NCBI RefSeq assembly: GCF_023555375.1
Contig: NZ_JAJSEE010000004.1
Coordinates: 1 to 64,000, forward strand
DNA length: 64,000 nucleotides
Source of the DNA: Guyparkeria hydrothermalis
GTDB lineage: Bacteria; Pseudomonadota; Gammaproteobacteria; Halothiobacillales; Halothiobacillaceae
Direction: 5' to 3'
Positions within the stretch are counted from its first letter, which is position 1. Each line of letters opens with the position of its first letter. Under the pieces are notes generated by a model. That model was not told the origin of the DNA. It saw only the letters and a program-made list of their open reading frames with translations, and ran no database searches. The translations under genes and the position numbers were made by a program. Positions 8,613 through 17,342 of the stretch are shown here, piece after piece.

Positions 8613-10060
8613 CCGATCGCCGCCCTCACGCCCCAACCCGTGACATCCCGTTGGTCCCGGACGGCGACCCGACGCGCGTGTTGCTGATCGACGGCGACCA
8701 ACGCTGGACGGTTGCCGACGTGCTGGCAAGCGCCCGGGACCTCCAGGCGGCACTGCAGGCGCTGCCCGGCCCGGTCGAGCACCTGATCAACCTCGCCGCG
8801 CGCCGCGACCGGTTTCTCGTCGGCCTGGTCGCCGGCATCCTCGGCGCGCAGGTCAGCCTCATGCCCTCCACGCGCAGTCGCGGAGCCATCGAGGACCTGC
8901 TGGTCGACCACCCCGGCACGGTGATCCTGCACGACGGCGACGAACCACTGGACTCATCGTTCGGTCTCGAGGGGCAGCAGCTGACCATCCCGCCGCTGCG
9001 CCCGGCACGCATGCCGGCCGAGGCGATGCCGCGGATCCCCGGCGACCAACGGATCGCCCGCGTGTTCACGTCGGGGACGACCGGCAAGCCCAAAGGCCAC
9101 GACAAGCACTGGGGTCGACTGGTCGAGAACGCCGGCGCGGCCGCCCGCGCCCTTGCTGTCGACGACGCGGACGACAGCCACTCGGACAGCGACGCGGTCC
9201 ACGGACTGCACCTGCTCGGGACCGTCCCGTCGCAGCACATGTACGGCTTCGAGTCACTGATCCTGGCCGCGCTCTGCGGCGGGGCGACCCTGAGCGTCGA
9301 CCAGCCGTTCTTCCCCGACGACATCGCCACCGCCCTGGGCAAGCTGCCCTCGCCGCGCATGCTGGTCACCACCCCCTATCACCTGCACCACCTGCTGGCC
9401 TCGGATGGCGACCGAACCAGCTGCGAGCAGGTCCTGTGTGCCACCGCCCCGCTGGATGCCGCGCTGGCCGAGCAGGCGGAACAGGCGCTCGGTTGCGCGC
9501 TCAAGGAGATCTACGGGTCGACCGAGACCGGCCAGGTCGCCGTTCGCCGTCCGACCCGCCAGCCCCATTGGCGGCTGATGGACGGCATCCGTCTCGAGCG
9601 ACGTCCGGGCGGCGAGGTGATCGCCTCCGGTGGTCACATCGAACGCCCCGTCCCGCTGGCCGACTGCATCGAGCCGGTGGATGCCGGGCGCTTTCGCCTG
9701 GCCGGCCGGCTGGCCAACCAGGTCAACATCGCCGGCAAGCGCAGCTCGATCGAGCACCTCAATACCACGCTGCGCGCCATCGAGGGGGTGGAGGACGGCC
9801 TCTTCTTCCGACCGCAAGCAACCGACTGCGACGGCCGGCGACCCGAACGGCTCGCCGCGATCGTGCGCGCCCCCGGTCTGACCTCGGGGGTAATCCGTCA
9901 GGCGTTGCGGGAACACCTCGACCCGGTCTTTCTCCCTCGCCCGCTCGTGCTGGTCGAACAGATGCCGGTCAACGCCACCGGCAAGATCACGCGCGATGCC
10001 CTGGAGGCCATCCTGACCGACGGTAACGCCGCCGAGTTTTCCCGTCGGGACGCGAGTTGA
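8609..10060 (+). CDS. AMP-binding acyl-CoA/ACP synthetase (ApeH-like)
   Basis: ANL-superfamily ligase of 483 aa. The nucleotide loop FTSGTTGKPKG is at 153-163; the later EIYGSTETGQVA motif and a C-terminal NATGKITRDAL with the catalytic Lys complete the fold. It is expected to adenylate an aryl acid, probably a hydroxybenzoate or hydroxycinnamate, and load it on a carrier protein as starter unit. The ATG at 8609 overlaps the upstream stop (ATGA); the longer open frame to 8363 is only the shadow of the membrane protein gene. Confidence 0.92.
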   Translation: MTDRRPHAPTRDIPLVPDGDPTRVLLIDGDQRWTVADVLASARDLQAALQALPGPVEHLINLAARRDRFLVGLVAGILGAQVSLMPSTRSRGAIEDLLVDHPGTVILHDGDEPLDSSFGLEGQQLTIPPLRPARMPAEAMPRIPGDQRIARVFTSGTTGKPKGHDKHWGRLVENAGAAARALAVDDADDSHSDSDAVHGLHLLGTVPSQHMYGFESLILAALCGGATLSVDQPFFPDDIATALGKLPSPRMLVTTPYHLHHLLASDGDRTSCEQVLCATAPLDAALAEQAEQALGCALKEIYGSTETGQVAVRRPTRQPHWRLMDGIRLERRPGGEVIASGGHIERPVPLADCIEPVDAGRFRLAGRLANQVNIAGKRSSIEHLNTTLRAIEGVEDGLFFRPQATDCDGRRPERLAAIVRAPGLTSGVIRQALREHLDPVFLPRPLVLVEQMPVNATGKITRDALEAILTDGNAAEFSRRDAS

Positions 10061-10446
10061 TGATCGACTCACCGCAACCGCTGGCCGAGTGGACGCCGTC
10101 GCCGGAGATGCCCGTGTTCCGCGGGCACTTCCCGGACAACCCGCTGTTGCCCGGCGCCATGCTGATCGACTGGGCCATGTCGGCGTACATCGATCGCCTC
10201 ACGAACATGGCGGCCGGTCCGACTGACGGCGCGGACGGCGTGCCGGCCGCCACCATGGCCGTGCGCCAGGCCCGTTTTCCCGCCCCCGCGCGCCCGGGCA
10301 TCCCGCTGCATCTCCAAACACAACCCGCACGCCGCGGCCGGACCCGGCTGCAGGTCGTCGCCACGCCCGCGTCTGGGGAGCGCCACGTAGTGCTCGACCT
10401 GTTGCTGGAAGCACGGCAAGGCAACGATCCGGAGGTGACCTCGTGA
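10057..10446 (+). CDS. Hotdog-fold 3-hydroxyacyl-ACP dehydratase (ApeI-like)
   Basis: FabA/FabZ-like hotdog protein of 129 aa with the catalytic signature FRGHFPDNPLLPGAML (H24). It should dehydrate 3-hydroxyacyl-ACP to the trans-enoyl intermediate in each polyene cycle. Related clusters encode two small hotdog proteins, ApeI and ApeP, reported to work as a heteromer; the second here is at 14440-14940. Start and stop both overlap the neighbours by 4 bp. Confidence 0.9.
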   Translation: MMIDSPQPLAEWTPSPEMPVFRGHFPDNPLLPGAMLIDWAMSAYIDRLTNMAAGPTDGADGVPAATMAVRQARFPAPARPGIPLHLQTQPARRGRTRLQVVATPASGERHVVLDLLLEARQGNDPEVTS

Positions 10447-11408
10447 GTCGGGAGCACACCGCGGCGGCCCATTGGTGGACACGTCGGGAGCGTGGCCATC
10501 CGGCCTTGCTCCGCCTGATGGCGTTTGTCTCGCTGAAAGCCGGCAGGCGGGTGAGCCGGCTGTTGCTCGCGCCGATCAGCCTGTATTTCCTGCTGTTCGT
10601 ACCGGCCGCACGCCGGGCCAGTCGCGATTTCCTCGGCCGGGTGCATGGCCGACCGGCCCGATGGGGCGAGGTCTACCGGCATTTCCACGATTTCGCCAGC
10701 ACCATCCACGACCGGCTGTTCTTCCTGAGTGATCGCTTCGAGGCGTTCGAGGTCGAGGTGGTCGGGGCCGAGTGCTTCGATCCGCCCGACCCCGCCATTC
10801 TGGTCGGGGCGCACTTTGGCAGCTTCGACGTCCTGCGGGCCATGGGACGGTTCGAACGCGACCTGCCGATCAGCATGATGATGTACCCGGAAAACGCCCG
10901 GAAGATCCAGCAGGTACTCGAGGCGCTCAACCCCGAGCGGAGTCAGGACATCATCCCGTTGGGCCGCATCGACTCCATGCTCGAGGCCGGCACCCGCCTG
11001 GAACAGGGACACCTGGTCGGCATGCTCGCCGATCGCAGTCTCGAGGGTGACCCGATGGGAACCCGTCCGTTCCTCGGTCAACCGGCCCGCTTTGCGGTCG
11101 GCCCCTTCCGCATGGCCGCGATCCTCCGCCAGCGACTGTTGCTCATGGCCGGCATCTACCTGGGCGGCAACCGCTACCGGATCCACTTCGAGCCACTGGC
11201 CGATTTCCGCGATCTCCCGCGACGCAATCGTTCCCGCGCGGTCGATGAGGCCATGGACCGCTACGTCGACCGCCTGGAAACCCTGGTCCGGGCCTACCCG
11301 GGCAACTGGTTCAACTTCTACGATTTCTGGGGCGCCGAGCCTGGGCAGGAACAACCGCGGGATGAGCGAGAAACCGCCACCACGCCCCCATCGCAGGAGC
11401 GACCATGA
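10443..11408 (+). CDS. LpxL/HtrB-like acyltransferase (aryl polyene cluster)
   Basis: Lysophospholipid / lipid A acyltransferase-family protein, 321 aa, with an N-terminal membrane-associating helix at about 38-56 and the catalytic HX4D box as HFGSFD at 124-129. Families of this type move acyl chains from ACP to a lipid or sugar. In the pigment pathway it is a good candidate for transferring the finished polyenoyl chain to a membrane anchor, though the acceptor is not known from sequence. ATGA overlaps on both sides. Confidence 0.87.
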   Translation: MSREHTAAAHWWTRRERGHPALLRLMAFVSLKAGRRVSRLLLAPISLYFLLFVPAARRASRDFLGRVHGRPARWGEVYRHFHDFASTIHDRLFFLSDRFEAFEVEVVGAECFDPPDPAILVGAHFGSFDVLRAMGRFERDLPISMMMYPENARKIQQVLEALNPERSQDIIPLGRIDSMLEAGTRLEQGHLVGMLADRSLEGDPMGTRPFLGQPARFAVGPFRMAAILRQRLLLMAGIYLGGNRYRIHFEPLADFRDLPRRNRSRAVDEAMDRYVDRLETLVRAYPGNWFNFYDFWGAEPGQEQPRDERETATTPPSQERP

Positions 11409-12043
11409 CCCCGATCCCGTCGATCGCGCGGCGGCTGCTTGCCCCGGCCCTGCTGCTTCCCGGCCTGCTGTGCCTGCCCTTGCCGACGCTGGCAATCGAG
11501 CTGGAGACGCTCGCCGCGGCCCTTGCCGCCCGGGGTGCGGACAGCACCACCTACGAGCAGACGCGCTATCTCGGCATCCTCGACGAGCCGCTGGAATCCA
11601 GCGGCCGACTGGCCTTCGAGCCGCCCGACCGCCTGGTCCAGGAGCAACTCGCCCCGGAACCACGCACGCTCATCCTCGATGGCGAGGAAATGACCTATTC
11701 GGCGGCCGGGCGCGAGCGGGTCGTTTCGCTTGACGACTCGCCGCAAGGGGCGGCCCTCGCGGCCAGCCTGCGCGGCATCCTCAACGGTCAGGTCGAGGCA
11801 TTGCGCGACGACTACGAACTGGTGCTGCGCGAACGCGCCGGGGATGGCTGGCAGTTGAACCTGCTGCCGTTGACCGAGGAACTGGCCGACCGCATTCGCC
11901 GAATCGAGGTGATCGGCCAGTTCCGGGACCAGCGGGCCGAGGTCGAGCGAATGACGCTGGAATTCGCCAACGGTGACCGCAGCGTGATGCGCCTGGGCGT
12001 CCCGGCGGGGGATGCGCCCGATCGGGAGCCCACCTCGCCGTGA
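11405..12043 (+). CDS. LolA-like outer-membrane lipid carrier (aryl polyene cluster)
   Basis: Secreted 212 aa protein with a signal peptide of about 30 residues ending LPTLA, then a LolA-like half-barrel pattern (TYEQTRYLGILDEPLESSGRL, EQLAPEPRTLILDG). LolA-related proteins next to MMPL exporters occur in most aryl polyene clusters and are thought to carry the lipid-linked pigment across the periplasm. It is not the housekeeping LolA by context. Overlaps its neighbours by 4 bp on both sides. Confidence 0.87.
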   Translation: MTPIPSIARRLLAPALLLPGLLCLPLPTLAIELETLAAALAARGADSTTYEQTRYLGILDEPLESSGRLAFEPPDRLVQEQLAPEPRTLILDGEEMTYSAAGRERVVSLDDSPQGAALAASLRGILNGQVEALRDDYELVLRERAGDGWQLNLLPLTEELADRIRRIEVIGQFRDQRAEVERMTLEFANGDRSVMRLGVPAGDAPDREPTSP

Positions 12044-14436
12044 CGCGCTTCCTCAGACCCACGCTCGTCATCGGCCTGTGGCTTTCGGTGCTGTTGCTGG
12101 CGGTCTATTCGATCACACAGACGCGCTTTACCGCGGACATGTCCGCCTTCCTGCCCGCCTCCCCCAGTCCGGAGCAACGGCTGCTGGTCGACCAGCTCCA
12201 ACAGGGCGGCATCTCGCGCACCTTCCTGATCGGCATCGAGGGCGGCACGGTCGAGCACCGGGCCGAGGCGAGCCGTCGGTTGCACGCGGCGCTCGCCAAC
12301 GACCCGGCCTTCACGAGCGTGCAGAACGGCGATGCGGGCGACCGCGAGCGAGCGCGGCACGTCCTGTTCGAGCATCGCTACCTGCTCAGCCCCAACGTGA
12401 CCGACGAACGCTTCTCGGTCGACGGGTTGCGACAGGCCATCGGCCAGTCGATCGCCGATCTGAATTCCCCCCTCGGCGATGTCACGCGGGAGCTGTTTCC
12501 GCGCGATCCCACGGGGGAAATGCTGGCGCTGATCGACGGGCAATCGACCGGCAGCGGACCAGACCGCTGCTGCGGGGTGTGGACGGGCGCCGAACGGTCG
12601 ACCATGCTGCTGGTCGCGCAGGCCAGCGCCTCCGGGTCGGATACCGACGGGCTCGCCCGGGCCGTGAATCGTATCGAGGCGGCATTCCACTCGATGCGCG
12701 ATGACATCGCCCCATCCCTGCGCCTGGTGATTGCCGGCTCGCCCATGTTCGCGATCGAGGCACGCGACCGCATCAAGGCCGAGGTGACCCTGTTCACGAC
12801 CATCAGCGTCGTGCTGGTCACCCTGGTCCTGCTGCTCGCCTATCGCTCGGTGCCCGTCTTGCTCGCCGGCTTGCTGCCCGTGGGCAGCGGGGTGGCCGTG
12901 GGGATCGCCGTGGTCGGCCTGGGATTCGACGAGGTCCACGGCATCACCATCGGGTTTGGCACCGCCCTGATGGGCGAGGCAATCGACTACAGCATCTACT
13001 ATTTCGTCCAGTCGCGGCAGGGGGAGCGGGACACGACGCAGCCGGGCTCGACCAGCCGCGACTGGCTGACGACCTACTGGCCCACCGTGCGCCTCGGCCT
13101 GCTCACCTCGCTGATCGGGTTCGCCGCCCTGCTCTTCTCGGGATTCCCGGGCTTGATGCAGATCGGGCTCTACGCGATGACCGGCCTGCTGACCGCCGCA
13201 CTGGTCACGCGGTTCGTGCTGCCGATCCTGGGGCCGAAACTGCCCCGGGCGGACATCGCTGGCCTGGGACGACGGCTCGCCCGCCCCGTCGCTTCCCTGC
13301 GCCGCCTACGGGTCCCGGCCGCCCTGCTGGGTGGGCTCGCCGTGATCGTGCTCGTCTGGCAGCACGATGGGCTCTGGCGCGACACGCTCTCCGGGCTCGC
13401 CCCGATCGATCCGCGCCTGGAGGCGACCGATGCCCGCCTGCGCGACGAGCTGGGCTCGCCGAGCCCGCGCCACCTCGTGGTGGTCCGGGGTGAGGATCGG
13501 GAGGCGGCCTTGCGCGCCGCCGAGCGCGTCACCGCGATCCTCGACAAGGAAATCGAGGCGGGCCGTCTGGCCGGGTATCGTTCGCCCACCTCGATCCTCC
13601 CCTCGCAGGCCACCCAGCAGGCCCGGCAGGGGGCCCTGCCCACCCGCGAGGAACTCGAGCGTCGACTGGATACCGCGCTGGCCGACCTGCCGGTATCGAC
13701 CGACCGCCTCGGGGGATTCGTGGATGACGTGGTGCGCCAACGCGAGACGGACCTGATCGACCTGACGGCGCTCGAAGGCACCCCCTTGTGGCTGGCCGCC
13801 TCCGGTCAATTGCCGGAGGCCAGCGGGACCGACCCGTCGGTGGCCATGATTACCTTGCGCACGGCGGACAGCAGCACACCACTCGAGACCGGCGCGCTGC
13901 GCGAGGCGCTGTCCCCGGTCGAGTCCGCCGTGCTGATCGACATGCTCGCCGAATCCAACCGGCTCTACGGCCGCTACCTCCACACCACCCTGCTGGTCTC
14001 TCTACTGGGCGCGGCCGCGATCGTCCTGCTGTTGCTGTGGGTCCAGGCCAATCCTCGACACACGTTGCGCACCCTGCTGCCGATCACGCTGGCGATCGTG
14101 TTGGTGCTTGCCGGTCACGCTCTGCTCGGCGGACAACTGACCCTGCTGCACCTGGTCGGGCTGCTGCTGGTCGCGGCCATCGGTTCGAATTACGCGCTGT
14201 TCTTCCAGCCCCGGCCCAACGACGACACGGGCATTGATGCGCAACGCGATGCCCGCACACTGGCCTCCCTGACCCTGGCGACCGCGACCACCGTCTGCGC
14301 CTTCGGCGTGCTGGCGTTCTCGCACGTCCCCGTGCTGCAGGCGATCGGTGCGACCGTGGCGCCGGGGGCGCTTGCCGCCTGGCTGCTCGCCGCGATCTTT
14401 GCCGACACCCCGAACGCAACGACCCCGGATTCCTGA
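12040..14436 (+). CDS. MMPL/RND-family lipid exporter (aryl polyene cluster)
   Basis: Inner-membrane transporter of 798 aa with the internally repeated RND layout: a helix at about 7-25, a periplasmic domain to about 245, five or six helices to about 400, helix 7 near 430, a second periplasmic domain to about 645, and a second helix bundle to the end. Motifs such as GFGTALMGEAIDYSIYY fit the MMPL family. It would flip or extrude the lipid-linked aryl polyene. Coupled to the LolA-like gene by a 4-bp overlap. Confidence 0.92.
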   Translation: MTRFLRPTLVIGLWLSVLLLAVYSITQTRFTADMSAFLPASPSPEQRLLVDQLQQGGISRTFLIGIEGGTVEHRAEASRRLHAALANDPAFTSVQNGDAGDRERARHVLFEHRYLLSPNVTDERFSVDGLRQAIGQSIADLNSPLGDVTRELFPRDPTGEMLALIDGQSTGSGPDRCCGVWTGAERSTMLLVAQASASGSDTDGLARAVNRIEAAFHSMRDDIAPSLRLVIAGSPMFAIEARDRIKAEVTLFTTISVVLVTLVLLLAYRSVPVLLAGLLPVGSGVAVGIAVVGLGFDEVHGITIGFGTALMGEAIDYSIYYFVQSRQGERDTTQPGSTSRDWLTTYWPTVRLGLLTSLIGFAALLFSGFPGLMQIGLYAMTGLLTAALVTRFVLPILGPKLPRADIAGLGRRLARPVASLRRLRVPAALLGGLAVIVLVWQHDGLWRDTLSGLAPIDPRLEATDARLRDELGSPSPRHLVVVRGEDREAALRAAERVTAILDKEIEAGRLAGYRSPTSILPSQATQQARQGALPTREELERRLDTALADLPVSTDRLGGFVDDVVRQRETDLIDLTALEGTPLWLAASGQLPEASGTDPSVAMITLRTADSSTPLETGALREALSPVESAVLIDMLAESNRLYGRYLHTTLLVSLLGAAAIVLLLLWVQANPRHTLRTLLPITLAIVLVLAGHALLGGQLTLLHLVGLLLVAAIGSNYALFFQPRPNDDTGIDAQRDARTLASLTLATATTVCAFGVLAFSHVPVLQAIGATVAPGALAAWLLAAIFADTPNATTPDS

Positions 14437-14439
14437 GCC

Positions 14440-14940
14440 ATGCCGACGTCATCCGATTTCACGCACCTCGACGCCCACGCGATCGGCGAGCGCCTGCCGC
14501 ACCAAGGCGCGGTATGCCAGCTCGAGCGCGTGTTGTCCTGCGGGGAGAACACGATCAGCTGCGAGACCCGCGCCCACCAGCGCCCTGACAACCCGTTGCG
14601 CCTAAATGAACGACTGGGCGTGTTCGCGGGTGTGGAAATGGCGGGCCAGGCGATGGCCCTGCACCTGGCATTGACGGCGACAGGCCAGCCGGACGAGGCG
14701 AGCGCGGGGGTAGTCGGGGATGGCGATCTGGACAGCCACCAGGCCCGCGAGGGCATGATCACGCGGGCCAGCGATCTCAACCCGCGCGTGGGGCGGTTCG
14801 ATGATCTCCCCGATCCCTTGCGGATCGACGTGACCTGCGAGGCACAGGTCGGCGAGATGGCGCGCTACCGGTTTTCGATAACGCACCGGGAGACGGTGCT
14901 ACTCGACGGCGGTCTCTCGGTCCTGCTGAGCGGCGACTGA
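14440..14940 (+). CDS. Hotdog dehydratase, second subunit (ApeP-like)
   Basis: Protein of 166 aa of the 3-hydroxylacyl-ACP dehydratase-like hotdog family. It has the family N-terminus ERLPHQGAVCQLERV (H21 equals the conserved His of LPHxGxMxLLDRV) and the helix GVEMAGQAMALH. It is the probable partner of the small dehydratase at 10057. Last gene of the plus-strand unit, 3 bp after the MMPL stop, ending 40 bp before the convergent deacetylase gene with no clear terminator between. Confidence 0.85.
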   Translation: MPTSSDFTHLDAHAIGERLPHQGAVCQLERVLSCGENTISCETRAHQRPDNPLRLNERLGVFAGVEMAGQAMALHLALTATGQPDEASAGVVGDGDLDSHQAREGMITRASDLNPRVGRFDDLPDPLRIDVTCEAQVGEMARYRFSITHRETVLLDGGLSVLLSGD

Positions 14941-14980
14941 GCCCGCCCACGCGCTCAAGAAACGAGCCGGGCGAAAGCGC

Positions 14981-15736
14981 TTAAAGCCGGTCGGGGTCGA
15001 AATCCACCAGGGGGTACCCCGCCGCGACGATCGCATCCAGCCAGCAATCCAGGCAGTCGGCGGTGAGTTCACGGATGTCGTGGAAGATCAGCAGCACCGG
15101 TCGGCTCGCGGCCCCATCCCCCTCATGCTGCCTTCCGAGGCGCGCGAGCAACGTGCTGGCCACCTCGTCGCAACCGGCGCGTGGATCGGCATCGCCGCTG
15201 GTCACCCCGCCCACGTCCACCAGGCCGGCCAGTTTGCAGGCGGCTCGCCAGCCGGGCGTTCGAATCAGGTACGGCGCCCGGGCCAGGCGTACCGGCTGCA
15301 CACGCCAACCCGGCACCACGGAATCGGCCACCCGCTGCCATTCCGTCAATTCGGCAAGCACCCGCCGTTCGCGCCGGAACCACGGCCAACGGGGCCAGAA
15401 GTGCTCGGCGCCATGGTTGCCCAGCCAGTGCCCGTCGGCCACGATCCGGCGGGCGACCACGGGGTAATCCTCGAGGCTGCCCTTCTCGGTCCACCATTCG
15501 TAGGGGGCGAACAACAAGCGCCGGGCAAGCCAGCGGTGGGGGTTGCGCGCCAGGGTGAAGAACGCGGCGCGCAGCGGTTCATCCGGGTGGCCAAGGCCCG
15601 CGCCGCGGCGGGCCAACACATCAAGCACCGCCTCGGTCGAGCCCGAGCGTGGGCCGTCGTCGAAGCTGAGCATGACGGGTGGGCGGACATCCGTCGCGCG
15701 ATCGACGCTCATGGCCCGACTCGTCGCCAGACACAT
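14981..15736 (-). CDS. Polysaccharide deacetylase (NodB-like) in aryl polyene cluster
   Basis: Carbohydrate esterase 4-like protein of 251 aa. Motif 1 is SFDDGP at 24-29, with the catalytic-base and metal Asp. Motif 2 is HGAEH at 108-112, matching HxxxH but with Gly in place of the usual Ser/Thr. A late FHDIRE segment supplies the C-terminal His. No signal peptide, so it may act in the cytoplasm on a lipid- or nucleotide-linked sugar. Start uncertain: ATG at 15736 or 15712. Last gene of the minus-strand pigment unit, 42 bp after the ketoreductase. Confidence 0.85.
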   Translation of the reverse strand: MCLATSRAMSVDRATDVRPPVMLSFDDGPRSGSTEAVLDVLARRGAGLGHPDEPLRAAFFTLARNPHRWLARRLLFAPYEWWTEKGSLEDYPVVARRIVADGHWLGNHGAEHFWPRWPWFRRERRVLAELTEWQRVADSVVPGWRVQPVRLARAPYLIRTPGWRAACKLAGLVDVGGVTSGDADPRAGCDEVASTLLARLGRQHEGDGAASRPVLLIFHDIRELTADCLDCWLDAIVAAGYPLVDFDPDRL

Positions 15737-15778
15737 GGCCCAACGGGTGACCTGAGTTGTCGGCAGCTCATGGCTCGC

Positions 15779-16522
15779 TCAGGTCATGCCGCCGTCGACG
15801 GCGATCACCTGGCCGCTGACGTAAGACGCCGCCTCGCCGGCCAGGAACCCAACCACCTCGGCCACCTCCTCGGGACGACCGGCCCGCCGCATCGGGATGT
15901 GATCCTTCACCGCCTCGCTCGCCGCCGAGCCGTCGCTCATGGGCGTCTCGATCAGACCGGGGGCGACGGCATTGACCAGCACGCCGCGCGAGGCCACTTC
16001 GCGCGACAGGGCCCGCGTCGCCCCGATCAGGCCGGCCTTGGCCGCGGCGTAATTGCTCTGACCACGGTTGCCGATCAGGCCACTGACCGAGGCGATATTG
16101 ATCACCCGGCCCCAGCGGGTACGGATCATGGGCAGCAGGACGGGCTGGGTGACATGATGGAACCCGTTGAGCGACACATCCACCACCGCCCGCCAGCGTG
16201 CCGCCGACATGCCCGCCAGCGGACCGTCATCGTGCATGCCGGCGTTGTTGACCAGCACCTGCACCGGCCGCTCGGCCAGGATCGGCGCCAGGGCGTTTTC
16301 CACCGCCTCGGGGTCGGTCACGTCGAAGGTGATCGCGGACGCTTCACCACCCCGTCCGCGCAATTGTTCGGCCAGCGCCTCGACCCGCTCGGGATTCCGG
16401 TTGGCGTGCAGCAACAGATCGAATCCGTCGGCGGCAAGCCGCCGGGCGATCGCCGCACCGATCGCCCCACTTGCCCCGGTGACCAGCGCGAGTCGCGCGG
16501 ACTTCGTTTCCTTATCGATCAT
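15779..16522 (-). CDS. 3-oxoacyl-ACP reductase, FabG-like (ApeQ-like)
   Basis: Short-chain dehydrogenase of 247 aa. The cofactor loop TGASGAIG is at 15-22, NNAG at 92-95, and the catalytic set is S145, Y158 and K162 (YAAAK). The C-terminal SYVSGQVIAVDGGMT is typical of FabG. It should reduce the 3-ketoacyl intermediate with NADPH in each polyene extension cycle. Overlaps the end of the upstream ketosynthase-like gene by 11 bp, so the two are co-translated. Confidence 0.93.
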   Translation of the reverse strand: MIDKETKSARLALVTGASGAIGAAIARRLAADGFDLLLHANRNPERVEALAEQLRGRGGEASAITFDVTDPEAVENALAPILAERPVQVLVNNAGMHDDGPLAGMSAARWRAVVDVSLNGFHHVTQPVLLPMIRTRWGRVINIASVSGLIGNRGQSNYAAAKAGLIGATRALSREVASRGVLVNAVAPGLIETPMSDGSAASEAVKDHIPMRRAGRPEEVAEVVGFLAGEAASYVSGQVIAVDGGMT

Positions 16523-17342
16523 GATGTTGGGTCGCGTTATTCACTTGATAGTTGACCTCGAGCCCGTCGGTTCCGTCCATGACCAGATGCAGTTGCCGCG
16601 ACTCGCCCCGGGCGATGGCATCCAGCAACGGCAGCAGGCGCCCGGCCGGCACGCCGCGGCGCATGCGCTCCCAGTCCGGGTGACCCAGGACGCCCTCGAC
16701 CGGACCGTTTCCCTCGGCCATGCCAAGCGTCACTCGGTGGACATCACCGGCTTGCGCCGGGGCAATAACCAGCCCGACGGCCATCGGCTCGGCGATCGGT
16801 TCGGCCCGGCACATCGGCTCGGGGAACGGCAGGTCATAGACGGCGAGCAGCACCGGTTGGTTCCCCAGCGTGGCCTGCATGGCGGCCTCGAGCAGACCCA
16901 CGGCGGCGGTTTCGTGGTGCGCGGCGATCGCCGTGGCCGGCTCGCGTGCGCCCACCGCGATCGACCAGTAGCCCGAGGCCGCGTTGTGCACCGAGTTGTG
17001 AAAGCGGATCGGCGAGATCATGCGCTCGGGCTCGGCCAGCGAGGCGCAACTCTGGGTCAGCACCTCGGTATCCCCGGTCGACGAGGCGAACACCATGGGC
17101 AGGGTGGCCGGGTCCAGGCCCGCGGACTCCACCGCCTCCCAGCAGGCCGTCATGGCCAGGCGTGTGCTCTTGCCGGCGCGGCGACGCTCCGTGCGCGGCA
17201 GGCGGTCGGCCTTCAGCGCCCGCCCGAGCTCGGCGAGCGGCATGTGACCCGGTGCATCACCGCCCCTGAGCGCCGCGGCCGCCTCGGTCCAGTCGGCGAG
17301 CGCGGCGCCCACAAAGCCGATGCCTCGAATCGAGAGGTTCAT
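16512..17342 (-). CDS. Ketosynthase-like partner without active-site Cys (ApeC-like)
   Basis: Short 276 aa protein of the beta-ketoacyl synthase N-terminal family (ketoacyl-synt_2 type) with the family stretch FHNSVHNAASGYWSIA. No TACSSS nucleophile and no C-terminal His motifs are present, so it cannot condense alone. In aryl polyene systems such a protein pairs with an intact ketosynthase as a chain-length-factor-like subunit. ATG at 17342 overlaps the upstream stop (ATGA); the frame further out is the shadow of the ketosynthase gene. Confidence 0.87.
   Translation of the reverse strand: MNLSIRGIGFVGAALADWTEAAAALRGGDAPGHMPLAELGRALKADRLPRTERRRAGKSTRLAMTACWEAVESAGLDPATLPMVFASSTGDTEVLTQSCASLAEPERMISPIRFHNSVHNAASGYWSIAVGAREPATAIAAHHETAAVGLLEAAMQATLGNQPVLLAVYDLPFPEPMCRAEPIAEPMAVGLVIAPAQAGDVHRVTLGMAEGNGPVEGVLGHPDWERMRRGVPAGRLLPLLDAIARGESRQLHLVMDGTDGLEVNYQVNNATQHHDR

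Noticed and set aside
15080-16555. 491-codon plus-strand frame within the pigment cluster
   Set aside because: Antisense to the deacetylase and ketoreductase, whose catalytic motifs are intact.
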